Shown piece after piece: positions 1 through 5,924 of a DNA stretch of 12,411 nucleotides. How positions within the stretch are numbered: the first letter of the stretch is position 1; the number at the start of each line of letters is the position of its first letter. The stretch is from SIG607 sp045601805. GTDB taxonomy: Bacteria > Bacillota > Clostridia > Oscillospirales > Acutalibacteraceae. The notes beneath the pieces were generated by a model. It was not told the origin of the DNA and made no database searches. It was given only the letters and a program-made list of their open reading frames with translations. The translations under genes and the position numbers were made by a program. The stretch is taken from the NCBI GenBank assembly GCA_045601805.1, contig JAZSAJ010000030.1:1-12411 (forward strand), written 5' to 3'.

Positions 1-71
1 AATAAAAAAACTAATATTTAGGATATTATATAAATAGATACTTTTTTAAAAAAAAAAGGCGGTGTAAATTA

Positions 72-428
72 TTGATACAAACTGCAACTATTATTAAAGA
101 ATTTTTATATCCCGTAGCAGAAATTTCTGCAAGTGTATTAGAACTTATCGGCATTGCAATTATTATAGTCGGCTCGTTCCGTGCGCTAATTCGGCTTATA
201 GAAAGTTTAATTAAAAGAATTGGTTTTCATGTGGTTATTGAACTGGGCAGAGCGCTTTCTTTGGCGCTTGAATTTAAAATGGGCGCCGAAATTATAAAAA
301 CGGTTATAATTCATAATTTAGAAGAACTTGCAATACTTGGCTTTGTAGTTTTGCTTCGCGCAATACTGCTGTTTATTATACATTGGGAAATTCATTTGGA
401 AGAAAAGTCAAATAAACACACAAAATAA
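72..428 (+). CDS. DUF1622-type small membrane protein
   Basis: The 118-residue product looks like the DUF1622 family of small integral membrane proteins, whose function is not established. Two strongly hydrophobic stretches are visible, at about residues 18-40 and 84-106. Between them lies an amphipathic, partly basic segment containing the family-like run GRALSLALEFKMGAEIIKT. The C-terminus is charged (EEKSNKHTK). The start is a TTG at 72. It is preferred because AGGCGG lies just upstream at about 58-63 and no in-frame ATG is near it. The gene stands alone and is followed at once by a hairpin terminator at 431-455. It converges on the lipoprotein gene on the other strand. The family call comes from pattern memory, not a search. 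Confidence 0.8.
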   Translation: MIQTATIIKEFLYPVAEISASVLELIGIAIIIVGSFRALIRLIESLIKRIGFHVVIELGRALSLALEFKMGAEIIKTVIIHNLEELAILGFVVLLRAILLFIIHWEIHLEEKSNKHTK

Positions 429-430
429 AT

Positions 431-455
431 CCCCACCGCAACTCAAACGGTGGGG
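431..455. terminator. Hairpin terminator between converging genes
   Basis: Arms CCCCACCG (431-438) and CGGTGGGG (448-455) form an 8-bp GC-rich stem with a 9-nt loop. TTCTTTT follows on the plus strand and ATTTATTTT on the minus strand. It sits 2 nt after the stop of the DUF1622 gene and 12 nt from the stop of the converging lipoprotein gene, so it probably terminates both. The same stem arms recur at 1571-1599 and 2630-2651. Confidence 0.85.
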
Positions 456-467
456 TTCTTTTAAAAC

Positions 468-1118
468 TTATTTAACTGTAAAATAACCTAAAATTGTATC
501 GGTTTTATCTGTTTGAATTGAGCCAACTGTAATGTTAGCTAAATAATTGCTTTTTCTAAATGTAAATATCGTTGAATAGAAATCAATGCCCTGAATTTTT
601 GCGGTAAGTTTTAAAGCATCAAATTCCTTTCCGCCAACCTTTACTTTTTGATAATTAACATTTATATCGGTGTAACCCATATTTTGAAAGCCCGATTTAA
701 TTGCATCTATCTGCGCTTCAAGGGTTTCTTTTATATTAAGATTTAAAATTTGAACAGCATTCAGCTTTTCAAGATTTATATTCATATTGCAACCATCTGC
801 TGTGTTTGTAGCATACATATCGTAAATAATGTTTGCTTCTTTAAGGCGTTCAGCTACATCGTCGCCAACAGCATCTTCAACAACATTATTAAGTTCTAAA
901 ATTTGTTTGTCCGAATAAAATGTCCATTCGGCAGGCAAAGTACAGCTTAAACCTAAAAAGTCATTATTGTATGTATTATTTGTAGATTTGCCCAATGAAA
1001 ATTCGGGTTCATTTTGGCTGCTTTCTCCGCCGTTTATATCGCCGCGTACATTTTTACCGCAACCGCAAAAGCTAATAACCATAATAGCCGCTAACAATAA
1101 ACATAAAACTTTTTTCAT
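468..1118 (-). CDS. Putative secreted lipoprotein of unknown function
   Basis: The 216-residue product begins with a lipoprotein signal: a basic MKK, a hydrophobic core (VLCLLLAAIMVISF) and a lipobox-like FCGC, with the likely lipidated Cys at residue 20. A polar linker rich in Gly, Ser, Asn and Glu follows. The rest looks like a single extracytoplasmic domain starting near FLGLSCTLPAEWTF, a pattern I associate with small uncharacterised clostridial lipoproteins. The ATG at 1118 is chosen over the longer reading frame from 1136 because the strong site GGGAGGAG lies between them, inside what would otherwise be coding sequence. A good promoter lies directly upstream (1141-1169). No partner genes are adjacent, so the function is unknown. 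Confidence 0.85.
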   Translation of the reverse strand: MKKVLCLLLAAIMVISFCGCGKNVRGDINGGESSQNEPEFSLGKSTNNTYNNDFLGLSCTLPAEWTFYSDKQILELNNVVEDAVGDDVAERLKEANIIYDMYATNTADGCNMNINLEKLNAVQILNLNIKETLEAQIDAIKSGFQNMGYTDINVNYQKVKVGGKEFDALKLTAKIQGIDFYSTIFTFRKSNYLANITVGSIQTDKTDTILGYFTVK

Positions 1119-1140
1119 AATAACATCTCCTCCCATAAAA

Positions 1141-1169
1141 AGTATACCATATCAAAAAATTAAAATCAA
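1141..1169 (-). promoter_or_regulatory. Promoter of the lipoprotein gene
   Basis: On the minus strand, -35 TTGATT (1164-1169) and -10 TATACT (1141-1146) are separated by exactly 17 nt. The -10 is preceded by TGG, giving an extended -10 (TGnTATACT). It lies about 22 nt upstream of the start at 1118, so the 5' leader is short. Confidence 0.7.
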
Positions 1170-1320
1170 TATTTTCATACTGCAATATGTGTAAAATTAT
1201 ATTTGCTAATTTTATAAATTCTTAATCGTCTTGTATATCAAGTACGCGAAGTATTCTAACGCCTTATTTATCTATACTAAATTTAGCATTATCAAGTAAA
1301 TGAAGTATAAGGTGATAAGA

Positions 1321-1563
1321 ATGAAATTAAATGAAGCCGTTGCATATAGAATAAAAGAACTTTGCAAAGAAAGAGGATTAACACAATACCAATTACATTT
1401 AAAAACTGGTGTTCCGCAATCAACTTTAAGCACAATTATGAAATGTTCGTACCCCAGTATGAAACTTCGTATAATATACGAAATCTGCGACGGTTTAGAA
1501 ATAGACCTGAAAGAATTCTTTGCGTCAGACCTGTTTAAGCGCGAAAACATAGAAGAATGTTAA
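1321..1563 (+). CDS. Small XRE/Cro-C1-type helix-turn-helix regulator
   Basis: The 80-residue protein is essentially one Cro/C1-type DNA-binding domain. The helix-turn-helix is visible at about residues 18-42 (RGLTQYQLHLKTGVPQSTLS). A further helical part contains the family-typical ICDGLEIDLKEFF at about 55-67, and a short charged tail follows. There is no ligand or dimerisation domain. The ATG at 1321 is chosen over the one at 1300 because AAGGTG (1309-1314) is correctly spaced for 1321, while nothing suitable precedes 1300. The gene is monocistronic and ends in the hairpin at 1571-1599. Its targets are unknown. A duplicated 9-mer upstream (1236-1244 and 1290-1298) could be an autoregulatory site, but that is only a guess. 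Confidence 0.85.
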   Translation: MKLNEAVAYRIKELCKERGLTQYQLHLKTGVPQSTLSTIMKCSYPSMKLRIIYEICDGLEIDLKEFFASDLFKRENIEEC

Positions 1564-1570
1564 ATAGTAA

Positions 1571-1599
1571 AATCCCCACCGTAACTACGGTGGGGATTT
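1571..1599. terminator. Bidirectional hairpin terminator
   Basis: A near-continuous inverted repeat spans the junction of the converging regulator and flavin-reductase genes. Its core arms are CCCCACCGTA and TACGGTGGGG, extended by A/T pairs on both sides. T-rich sequence follows in both directions (GATTTGTTTGTTT on plus, ATTTTACTATTT on minus). The 8-bp core is identical to those at 431-455 and 2630-2651. Confidence 0.85.
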
Positions 1600-1648
1600 G
1601 TTTGTTTCAATTTTTCCTGTTTGGGTAAAATTATTTACAAATAACAAA

Positions 1649-2563
1649 TTATTTTTTGTTTTTTTCTTTTGCGCGCTTGTCGTTAATAATTTGCATTTCT
1701 TTAGCAGTAACCATTTCGCAACCGTTTTCTTTAGCCCAATCAACACAACCCTTTAACACAAGCGGCAAAAACACTCTTGGAACATTTAAAATCATTTCAA
1801 GTGCATCATCGGTGAATTTCACCTTGTCGTCTGCTCGGTCGGCAGCATAGCGAACAGAATCTAAACTTTGTTTGCGCATAGGCAACAGTTCTGCGCGCAT
1901 TTTGCATTTGCGGTGGAACCAAAAATTCTTGCTGTCTCTATAGCCGTAATCTACAGGCAAATTTGGAAAATCTTTGGCGCGAACACCGTTAATAATGGCG
2001 TTGGCATACTTTTTCTTCATAAGAATTTTATCTATTTTCAAAATAAAATGAGCACCGAATTTACTTGTAATACCGTTAAAATCGTGGTACGGCGGCTCGT
2101 ATCCGGTTGTAATGCCGGCTTGGTCGTTTTCGGCACCGTCAAGTTCACGCACCCATGTACATTCAATTACTTCTATTGCATCGGTCAACACCAAAGGTCT
2201 GTCTCCGTCGGCCTGACCTTGTTCTAATTTGAATTTGCAATTCGGCATTTTATCTTCCGGTTTATCACCCGGCCAAGAAAGTTTAACACACTCGGCAAAG
2301 GTTTTGGGCTTATCGTCTACAAAGTTAATTGCACACTTGCCGTTACGCAAAATGTTTTGTGCAGTGTTAGAACTGTTACGGCAAGACAGCAACATAGCGT
2401 AATAATCCTTTCCTGCAACATAATAAGGTTGCACCAAAGAATAAGGGCCCAAGTTTGTGCTGCCGTCTTCACATAATGTGCTTATAACAACTGTGGGCAT
2501 TGGGAAAAACAGCGATGTTTGATAAAAATTGTCAACAATACGAAGATTTTCAAAACTGCTCAT
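1649..2563 (-). CDS. Flavin-reductase-like FMN-binding protein with C-terminal helical extension
   Basis: The 304-residue product has two parts. Residues about 10-195 resemble the flavin reductase-like, FMN-binding split barrel (DIM6/NTAB type). The visible pattern is PMPTVVISTLCEDGSTNLGP, then a hydrophobic strand (YYAMLLSC) and NTAQNILRNGKCAINF. Single-domain members are usually around 160-210 residues, so this protein is long. Residues about 249-296 (beginning FTDDALEMILNVP) resemble the small helical PCP_red domain known from the C-terminus of protochlorophyllide reductase subunit B, with the pattern DA..IL.VP, an A.E.G-like turn and a final VTAKEM. A flavin-dependent redox role is likely, but the substrate is unknown. 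The start at 2563 has AAAGGAG upstream, and a consensus-like promoter lies at 2595-2623. The gene appears monocistronic. Confidence 0.8.
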   Translation of the reverse strand: MSSFENLRIVDNFYQTSLFFPMPTVVISTLCEDGSTNLGPYSLVQPYYVAGKDYYAMLLSCRNSSNTAQNILRNGKCAINFVDDKPKTFAECVKLSWPGDKPEDKMPNCKFKLEQGQADGDRPLVLTDAIEVIECTWVRELDGAENDQAGITTGYEPPYHDFNGITSKFGAHFILKIDKILMKKKYANAIINGVRAKDFPNLPVDYGYRDSKNFWFHRKCKMRAELLPMRKQSLDSVRYAADRADDKVKFTDDALEMILNVPRVFLPLVLKGCVDWAKENGCEMVTAKEMQIINDKRAKEKNKK

Positions 2564-2594
2564 AGCAAAGCTCCTTTAATGTTTTTACACTTAA

Positions 2595-2623
2595 ATTATA
2601 TCATAACCTATTTTAAACCGCAA
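2595..2623 (-). promoter_or_regulatory. Promoter of the flavin-reductase-like gene
   Basis: On the minus strand, -35 TTGCGG (2618-2623) and -10 TATAAT (2595-2600) are separated by exactly 17 nt. This lies about 32 nt upstream of the start codon at 2563. The -35 box abuts the T-run of the hairpin at 2630-2651, so the upstream terminator ends right where this promoter begins. Confidence 0.75.
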
Positions 2624-2629
2624 CAAAAA

Positions 2630-2651
2630 CCCCACCGAAAATTCGGTGGGG
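2630..2651 (-). terminator. Rho-independent terminator of the former pnuC gene
   Basis: Arms CCCCACCGAA (2630-2639) and TTCGGTGGGG (2642-2651) form a stem of up to 10 bp. On the minus strand it is followed by TTTTTGTT, a good uridine tract. It lies about 50 nt after the end of the pnuC relic and was presumably that gene's terminator. It now insulates the promoter at 2595-2623. Third copy of the shared-stem hairpin. Confidence 0.8.
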
Positions 2652-2700
2652 ATAAATTACTAATTTGAATTTGGTTATTTGTTTTCGCTCTGTCTGATTT

Positions 2701-2985
2701 TTATTTTTTCCAATTGATATAACCATATATATCATTAATCAAAAATGCAATAAAGCACACAACAACAGAAACCTAGCGAATGTCACATTTACTTGCCATT
2801 ATCCATAAAATTATCAACACAATGTCGTTTAAAGCATATGCTAATGCAAATAAAGGGCTTCGTCTGAATGTGAGGTATACGGCAACAAAACTTGTTGTCA
2901 CAGATAGAGTGCTTGGCACTATATTCGCCGTATTGAAATGCTTTAAAATATGATATCATAAAAATAATAGAAAAGCAACGCCGAA
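2701..2985 (-). pseudogene. pnuC: Truncated, decayed pnuC (nicotinamide riboside transporter) relic
   Basis: Reading the minus strand in one frame from 2985 to 2703 gives about 94 codons that match the C-terminal part of PnuC-type nicotinamide riboside transporters. Recognisable blocks are PSTLSVTTSFVAVYLTF, FALAYALNDIVLIILW and FLINDIYGYINWKK, which carry the STxSV, YAxND and NDxYGxxNW patterns and hydrophobic spans of the family. The frame is broken by TGA at 2956-2958 and TAG at 2773-2775, and two TAA codons (2986-2991) mark the upstream limit of similarity. The N-terminal half and start codon are absent, so no functional transporter can be made here. The reading frame is otherwise undamaged, which suggests recent decay. 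The matching terminator at 2630-2651 is still intact. Confidence 0.82.
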
Positions 2986-3008
2986 TTATTAACCACTATA
3001 TAAAAATC

Positions 3009-3032
3009 GCCCTGCCGAGAAATAGGCAGGGC
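3009..3032 (-). terminator. Terminator of the sugar-processing operon
   Basis: Arms GCCCTGCC (3009-3016) and GGCAGGGC (3025-3032) form a perfect 8-bp stem with an 8-nt loop. GATTTTTATAT follows on the minus strand. It lies about 40 nt beyond the last stop codon of the operon (3071). Its stem differs from the CCCCACCG family found on the other side of the pnuC relic. Confidence 0.85.
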
Positions 3033-3070
3033 AATAATTTTGTTTTATAAATCTAATTATTTACCTATTG

Positions 3071-4375
3071 TTAAATTACATGGCAACGAATACCTTGTAT
3101 TCTGCAAAAGTTTTTCAACTCTTCCACATAATCTCCATAACCCACCATCCAGTGATGTCCGATACCATTTGCCATAATCTCTTCATTGATATCTTCTACA
3201 TCCTTGTCAAAGTGAATCTTGACCGGATTGCCCGGGAACTCCATACCGCAAGGAATGGCTTTGCCTTTCATAATTGCCATGCGGAACTGTTCTCCGTGTC
3301 CGCAGATATTGACTGCCGTAACCGTTCCCGATTTCATTAAGAAACGGCTACATACACCTGTCTCGGCCAATCGCACCGGTGCAAGTTCAATATCACCTTC
3401 AGCAATTGAGAATCCCGAAGAACCACAGTGTGCAAACAGAATCGTATTTGCTTCTTCATCCAGATAAAGCAGGTCTGTATTATTAACCGGCTTTCCGCTA
3501 AGTTCATATAAAAGCTTCATAGTAAGCGCATTAGTTACATCCCCTTCACAAGATGCCACCACGCCTTCTTCGGCCAAAATAGAATACCCAAGACATACCT
3601 TGCCCATATAGGTGGTGTAACATTTTACAGACAATGCCTCTAACGCATATTCATCTGCCAATGTGCGCATTGCTCCATAATATTTAATAGACTCTAACAT
3701 ATCTTCTTTAGACGAAAGAATCTTACAACCTTTTAAAAGCGGGGCTTTTTCTTTAAGCAACTTTTCGGCGTCTTCATCTGACATAGCCGCTACTTTTTCG
3801 GTCATTTCCTTTTCATCCAAGTTGACTACTCTGGCACCCAGCTTCTGTTTGATAGAAAACTCATCATAAGCAATCTCTGTCATGCCTTTTACTCGGCCTC
3901 CGATTGCTCCGATTCTCACCTTGCTAATACAGTTTGCCAATGAATAAGCTGTTGCAATCTGCTTCGTCTTTTGTGCACACTTTTCATCGTTTGCATCTCC
4001 ATAAACAAACTCATAGCTTTTGCCAATATCTGTAAATACCGCGCCTATCTGATGTGCACAGCATAAGGAACCTGTATCAAATGCAGGAAATGCACGTAAA
4101 ATAACAGGTTTATTCACATAGGACAGCAAGTCTAAAAGATGATGGTCTTCACTCCATGTCGCAATGCAGATTAAAAGCACATCTGCATCTACCTGCCTCA
4201 ACTTTTCTGCCGCTTTTTCAACGGTTTCCAAATTATGCATAATTATACCGGTGTTACTGCAGTCAACCCCTATATTAATTAGGGTTTCCACTGTCTGATT
4301 CAACAAATTTTCTGCATCGTTAAATCCCACCTCAAAAGGACAAGCCAATCCCACTGCTGCAATATTTGTTTTCAT
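3071..4375 (-). CDS. L-fucose/L-arabinose isomerase-superfamily protein
   Basis: The 434-residue product resembles the shorter L-fucose-isomerase-like proteins. These share the core of L-fucose/L-arabinose isomerases, metal-dependent enzymes that interconvert aldoses and ketoses. An alpha/beta N-terminal part (GLACPFEVGF, then LLICIATWSEDHHLLDLL) precedes a C-terminal catalytic-type region. Family-typical blocks are ASCEGDVTNALTM at about 274-286 (E277 and D279 are candidate metal or acid-base residues), LFAHCGSSG at about 313-321, and GHHWMVGYGDYVEEL at about 406-420. It is shorter than classical FucI (about 590 residues), so the exact sugar cannot be assigned. AAAGGAG precedes the ATG at 4375. 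It is the last gene of the operon, 74 nt after the deacetylase gene. It could instead be a non-isomerase member of the fold. Confidence 0.8.
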   Translation of the reverse strand: MKTNIAAVGLACPFEVGFNDAENLLNQTVETLINIGVDCSNTGIIMHNLETVEKAAEKLRQVDADVLLICIATWSEDHHLLDLLSYVNKPVILRAFPAFDTGSLCCAHQIGAVFTDIGKSYEFVYGDANDEKCAQKTKQIATAYSLANCISKVRIGAIGGRVKGMTEIAYDEFSIKQKLGARVVNLDEKEMTEKVAAMSDEDAEKLLKEKAPLLKGCKILSSKEDMLESIKYYGAMRTLADEYALEALSVKCYTTYMGKVCLGYSILAEEGVVASCEGDVTNALTMKLLYELSGKPVNNTDLLYLDEEANTILFAHCGSSGFSIAEGDIELAPVRLAETGVCSRFLMKSGTVTAVNICGHGEQFRMAIMKGKAIPCGMEFPGNPVKIHFDKDVEDINEEIMANGIGHHWMVGYGDYVEELKNFCRIQGIRCHVI

Positions 4376-4449
4376 ACTCTGTTTCTCCTTTTGTTACACT
4401 CTGTACAGTTTCCACATTTCTTTATGTTCGCATATTCATTAAGTACAAT

Positions 4450-5166
4450 TTACGGAAGTACGCGATAAGGTACTACGCGGAATGCATCATTTGCCATACG
4501 GAATCCTTCAGCAAACTCTACTCCGCATTGCATACCCCTATACTTTGCGGTAATATAACTTTCATCAAAAAAGTCTTTGCCTTCCATAGTATCCTTGTAA
4601 TTTTCCTGCATCCATATACTTTGGCTTTTATGTTCACGGCACATTGCCATCTTGATTTCCATTGTGTCGGTAATATCTACATATTCAGTAGGAATAAATC
4701 CAAGTCCTTTTACCGGTTCAAAATAAGCAATTAACGGAATCTTATCGTATGCAGGATTTTTAGTTTTAATTTTATCAATTGGTATCATTACTGCAATGTC
4801 ATTTACGATTTTACTTGTCAATTCGTGGTCTGGATTATAGTCTTCCGGACTGTGAGTCAAAATAATATCCGCCTTGCAGTATCTTACCAAGTCAATAAAT
4901 GCAAGTCTTGCTTTTTTATCCTCAAAAAACATTTCATCATCATAATCCAAACAAATATATTCGGCACCGATATGCGCTGCCGCTCTTTTTGCTTCTTCTT
5001 TACGAATTGCCGCAATCTCTTCCATTGGAAGCGTTGCTGAACCAATATTTCCGTTGGTTGCCGTGGCTGTAAAAACCTTATGTCCCATTTTTGCATATTT
5101 TGCCAAAGTGCCACCGCAAGAAATTTCTACATCGTCAGGATGTGCTCCTATAGCTAAAATGTTCAT
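4450..5166 (-). CDS. PIG-L/LmbE-family zinc deacetylase
   Basis: The 238-residue protein carries the signature of the PIG-L (LmbE) family of zinc-dependent de-N-acetylases. IGAHPDD occurs at residues 7-12, with H9 and D12 as expected zinc ligands and D11 as likely base. The second motif THSPEDYNPDH lies at 104-114, with H114 as expected third ligand. Length matches bacterial members such as BshB/MshB-like enzymes. Known relatives deacetylate GlcNAc conjugates or chito-oligosaccharides. Here the neighbours are two sugar isomerases, so an acetylamino-sugar or acylated sugar intermediate is a reasonable inference, but the substrate is not visible. AAGGTGAG precedes the ATG at 5166. The gene begins 22 nt after the lyxose-isomerase-like gene and is cotranscribed with it. 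Confidence 0.9.
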   Translation of the reverse strand: MNILAIGAHPDDVEISCGGTLAKYAKMGHKVFTATATNGNIGSATLPMEEIAAIRKEEAKRAAAHIGAEYICLDYDDEMFFEDKKARLAFIDLVRYCKADIILTHSPEDYNPDHELTSKIVNDIAVMIPIDKIKTKNPAYDKIPLIAYFEPVKGLGFIPTEYVDITDTMEIKMAMCREHKSQSIWMQENYKDTMEGKDFFDESYITAKYRGMQCGVEFAEGFRMANDAFRVVPYRVLP

Positions 5167-5188
5167 TATAATCTCACCTTTCTAATGT

Positions 5189-5851
5189 TTATAGTTCGTT
5201 TGTAAGTAAAAACTCTGCCGGAACATCTTCATCAATTTTTGAAAATCTTCCTGTTGGTTCGTAAAAACAGTTATCATTTACATCATCATTACACATAGAA
5301 ACTTCACCAACCAGCACCTTGCCTTTTCCTTCTTCGCCCCAAAAACTGTGATAAAGTCCTTGTTGCATTGTAATGCTTTGTCCCGGTTCTAAACGAAGTA
5401 TCGTTCCGGCTGGAACTGTGTACTTTCGTGCATCAGAATAAATGGTTACATCTGATTTAATATCCAGCTCTTTTCCAATGCTATTGTATACTTGAACCAT
5501 AAGATTTCCGCCACCACGATTGATGATATCTTCCATCTTGTTCCAATGAAAATGCATTGGTGTAACCTGTTGCTCTTCTACAACCATAATTTTTTCTGCA
5601 TATGTTTTGGGATACTTCCCAAAACAACCATTTCTTATTGTCATAAGAAAGAGCCCTTTTTTGTAAAAATCGCCGCTTCCAAAATCTGTTACGTCCCAAC
5701 CAATTTGGCAATCCTTTATTTCAGCATACTCATCAGAAAGATTTTTCCACTGTTCAATATTCCAATAAGCAAAAGGCGGAAGCCGAAATCCATTTTCTTC
5801 AATAAAGGCCCTGTTTTCTTTAATCAATTGATTCAATTCGCTTCTTTTCAT
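5189..5851 (-). CDS. D-lyxose isomerase family cupin protein
   Basis: The 220-residue product closely follows the D-lyxose isomerase (D-lyxose ketol-isomerase, EC 5.3.1.15) family, single-domain cupins that interconvert D-lyxose with D-xylulose and often D-mannose with D-fructose. The N-terminal pattern MKRSELN, GFRLPPFAYW and GWDVTDFGSGDF is typical. The metal site is visible as H100 and H102 (PMHFHW), E107 (KMEDII) and H168 (GLYHSFW), which are the expected four ligands. INRGGGNL follows the first motif as in the family. All catalytic-site residues appear present, so it should be active. It is the second gene of the operon, 73 nt after the 600-aa protein, and that gap holds a hairpin. The in vivo substrate could be a modified sugar rather than lyxose. 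Confidence 0.9.
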   Translation of the reverse strand: MKRSELNQLIKENRAFIEENGFRLPPFAYWNIEQWKNLSDEYAEIKDCQIGWDVTDFGSGDFYKKGLFLMTIRNGCFGKYPKTYAEKIMVVEEQQVTPMHFHWNKMEDIINRGGGNLMVQVYNSIGKELDIKSDVTIYSDARKYTVPAGTILRLEPGQSITMQQGLYHSFWGEEGKGKVLVGEVSMCNDDVNDNCFYEPTGRFSKIDEDVPAEFLLTNEL

Positions 5852-5888
5852 TGCCGTCTATCCTTTTCTTCATTTTTTAATATGCAAA

Positions 5889-5913
5889 CGGGGCACAGAT
5901 AAACCATGCCCCG
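5889..5913 (-). other. Intercistronic hairpin after the first operon gene
   Basis: Arms CGGGGCA (5889-5895) and TGCCCCG (5907-5913) make a 7-bp GC-rich stem with an 11-nt loop, in the 73-nt gap between the first and second genes of the operon. On the minus strand only TTTGCATATT follows, a poor uridine tract. Partial termination or mRNA stabilisation is therefore more likely than full termination. It could raise expression of the 600-aa protein relative to the downstream enzymes. Confidence 0.55.
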
Positions 5914-5924
5914 AATTAATGCTA

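Noticed and set aside
1868..2227. Plus-strand 119-codon open frame opposite the flavin-reductase-like gene
   Set aside because: It is a shadow of the real gene, with no supporting start signal and no family resemblance.
431..2651. The three CCCCACCG hairpins as a CRISPR array or riboswitches
   Set aside because: They are isolated, kilobase-spaced terminators after stop codons, with no regular spacer pattern and no conserved aptamer-like sequence around them.
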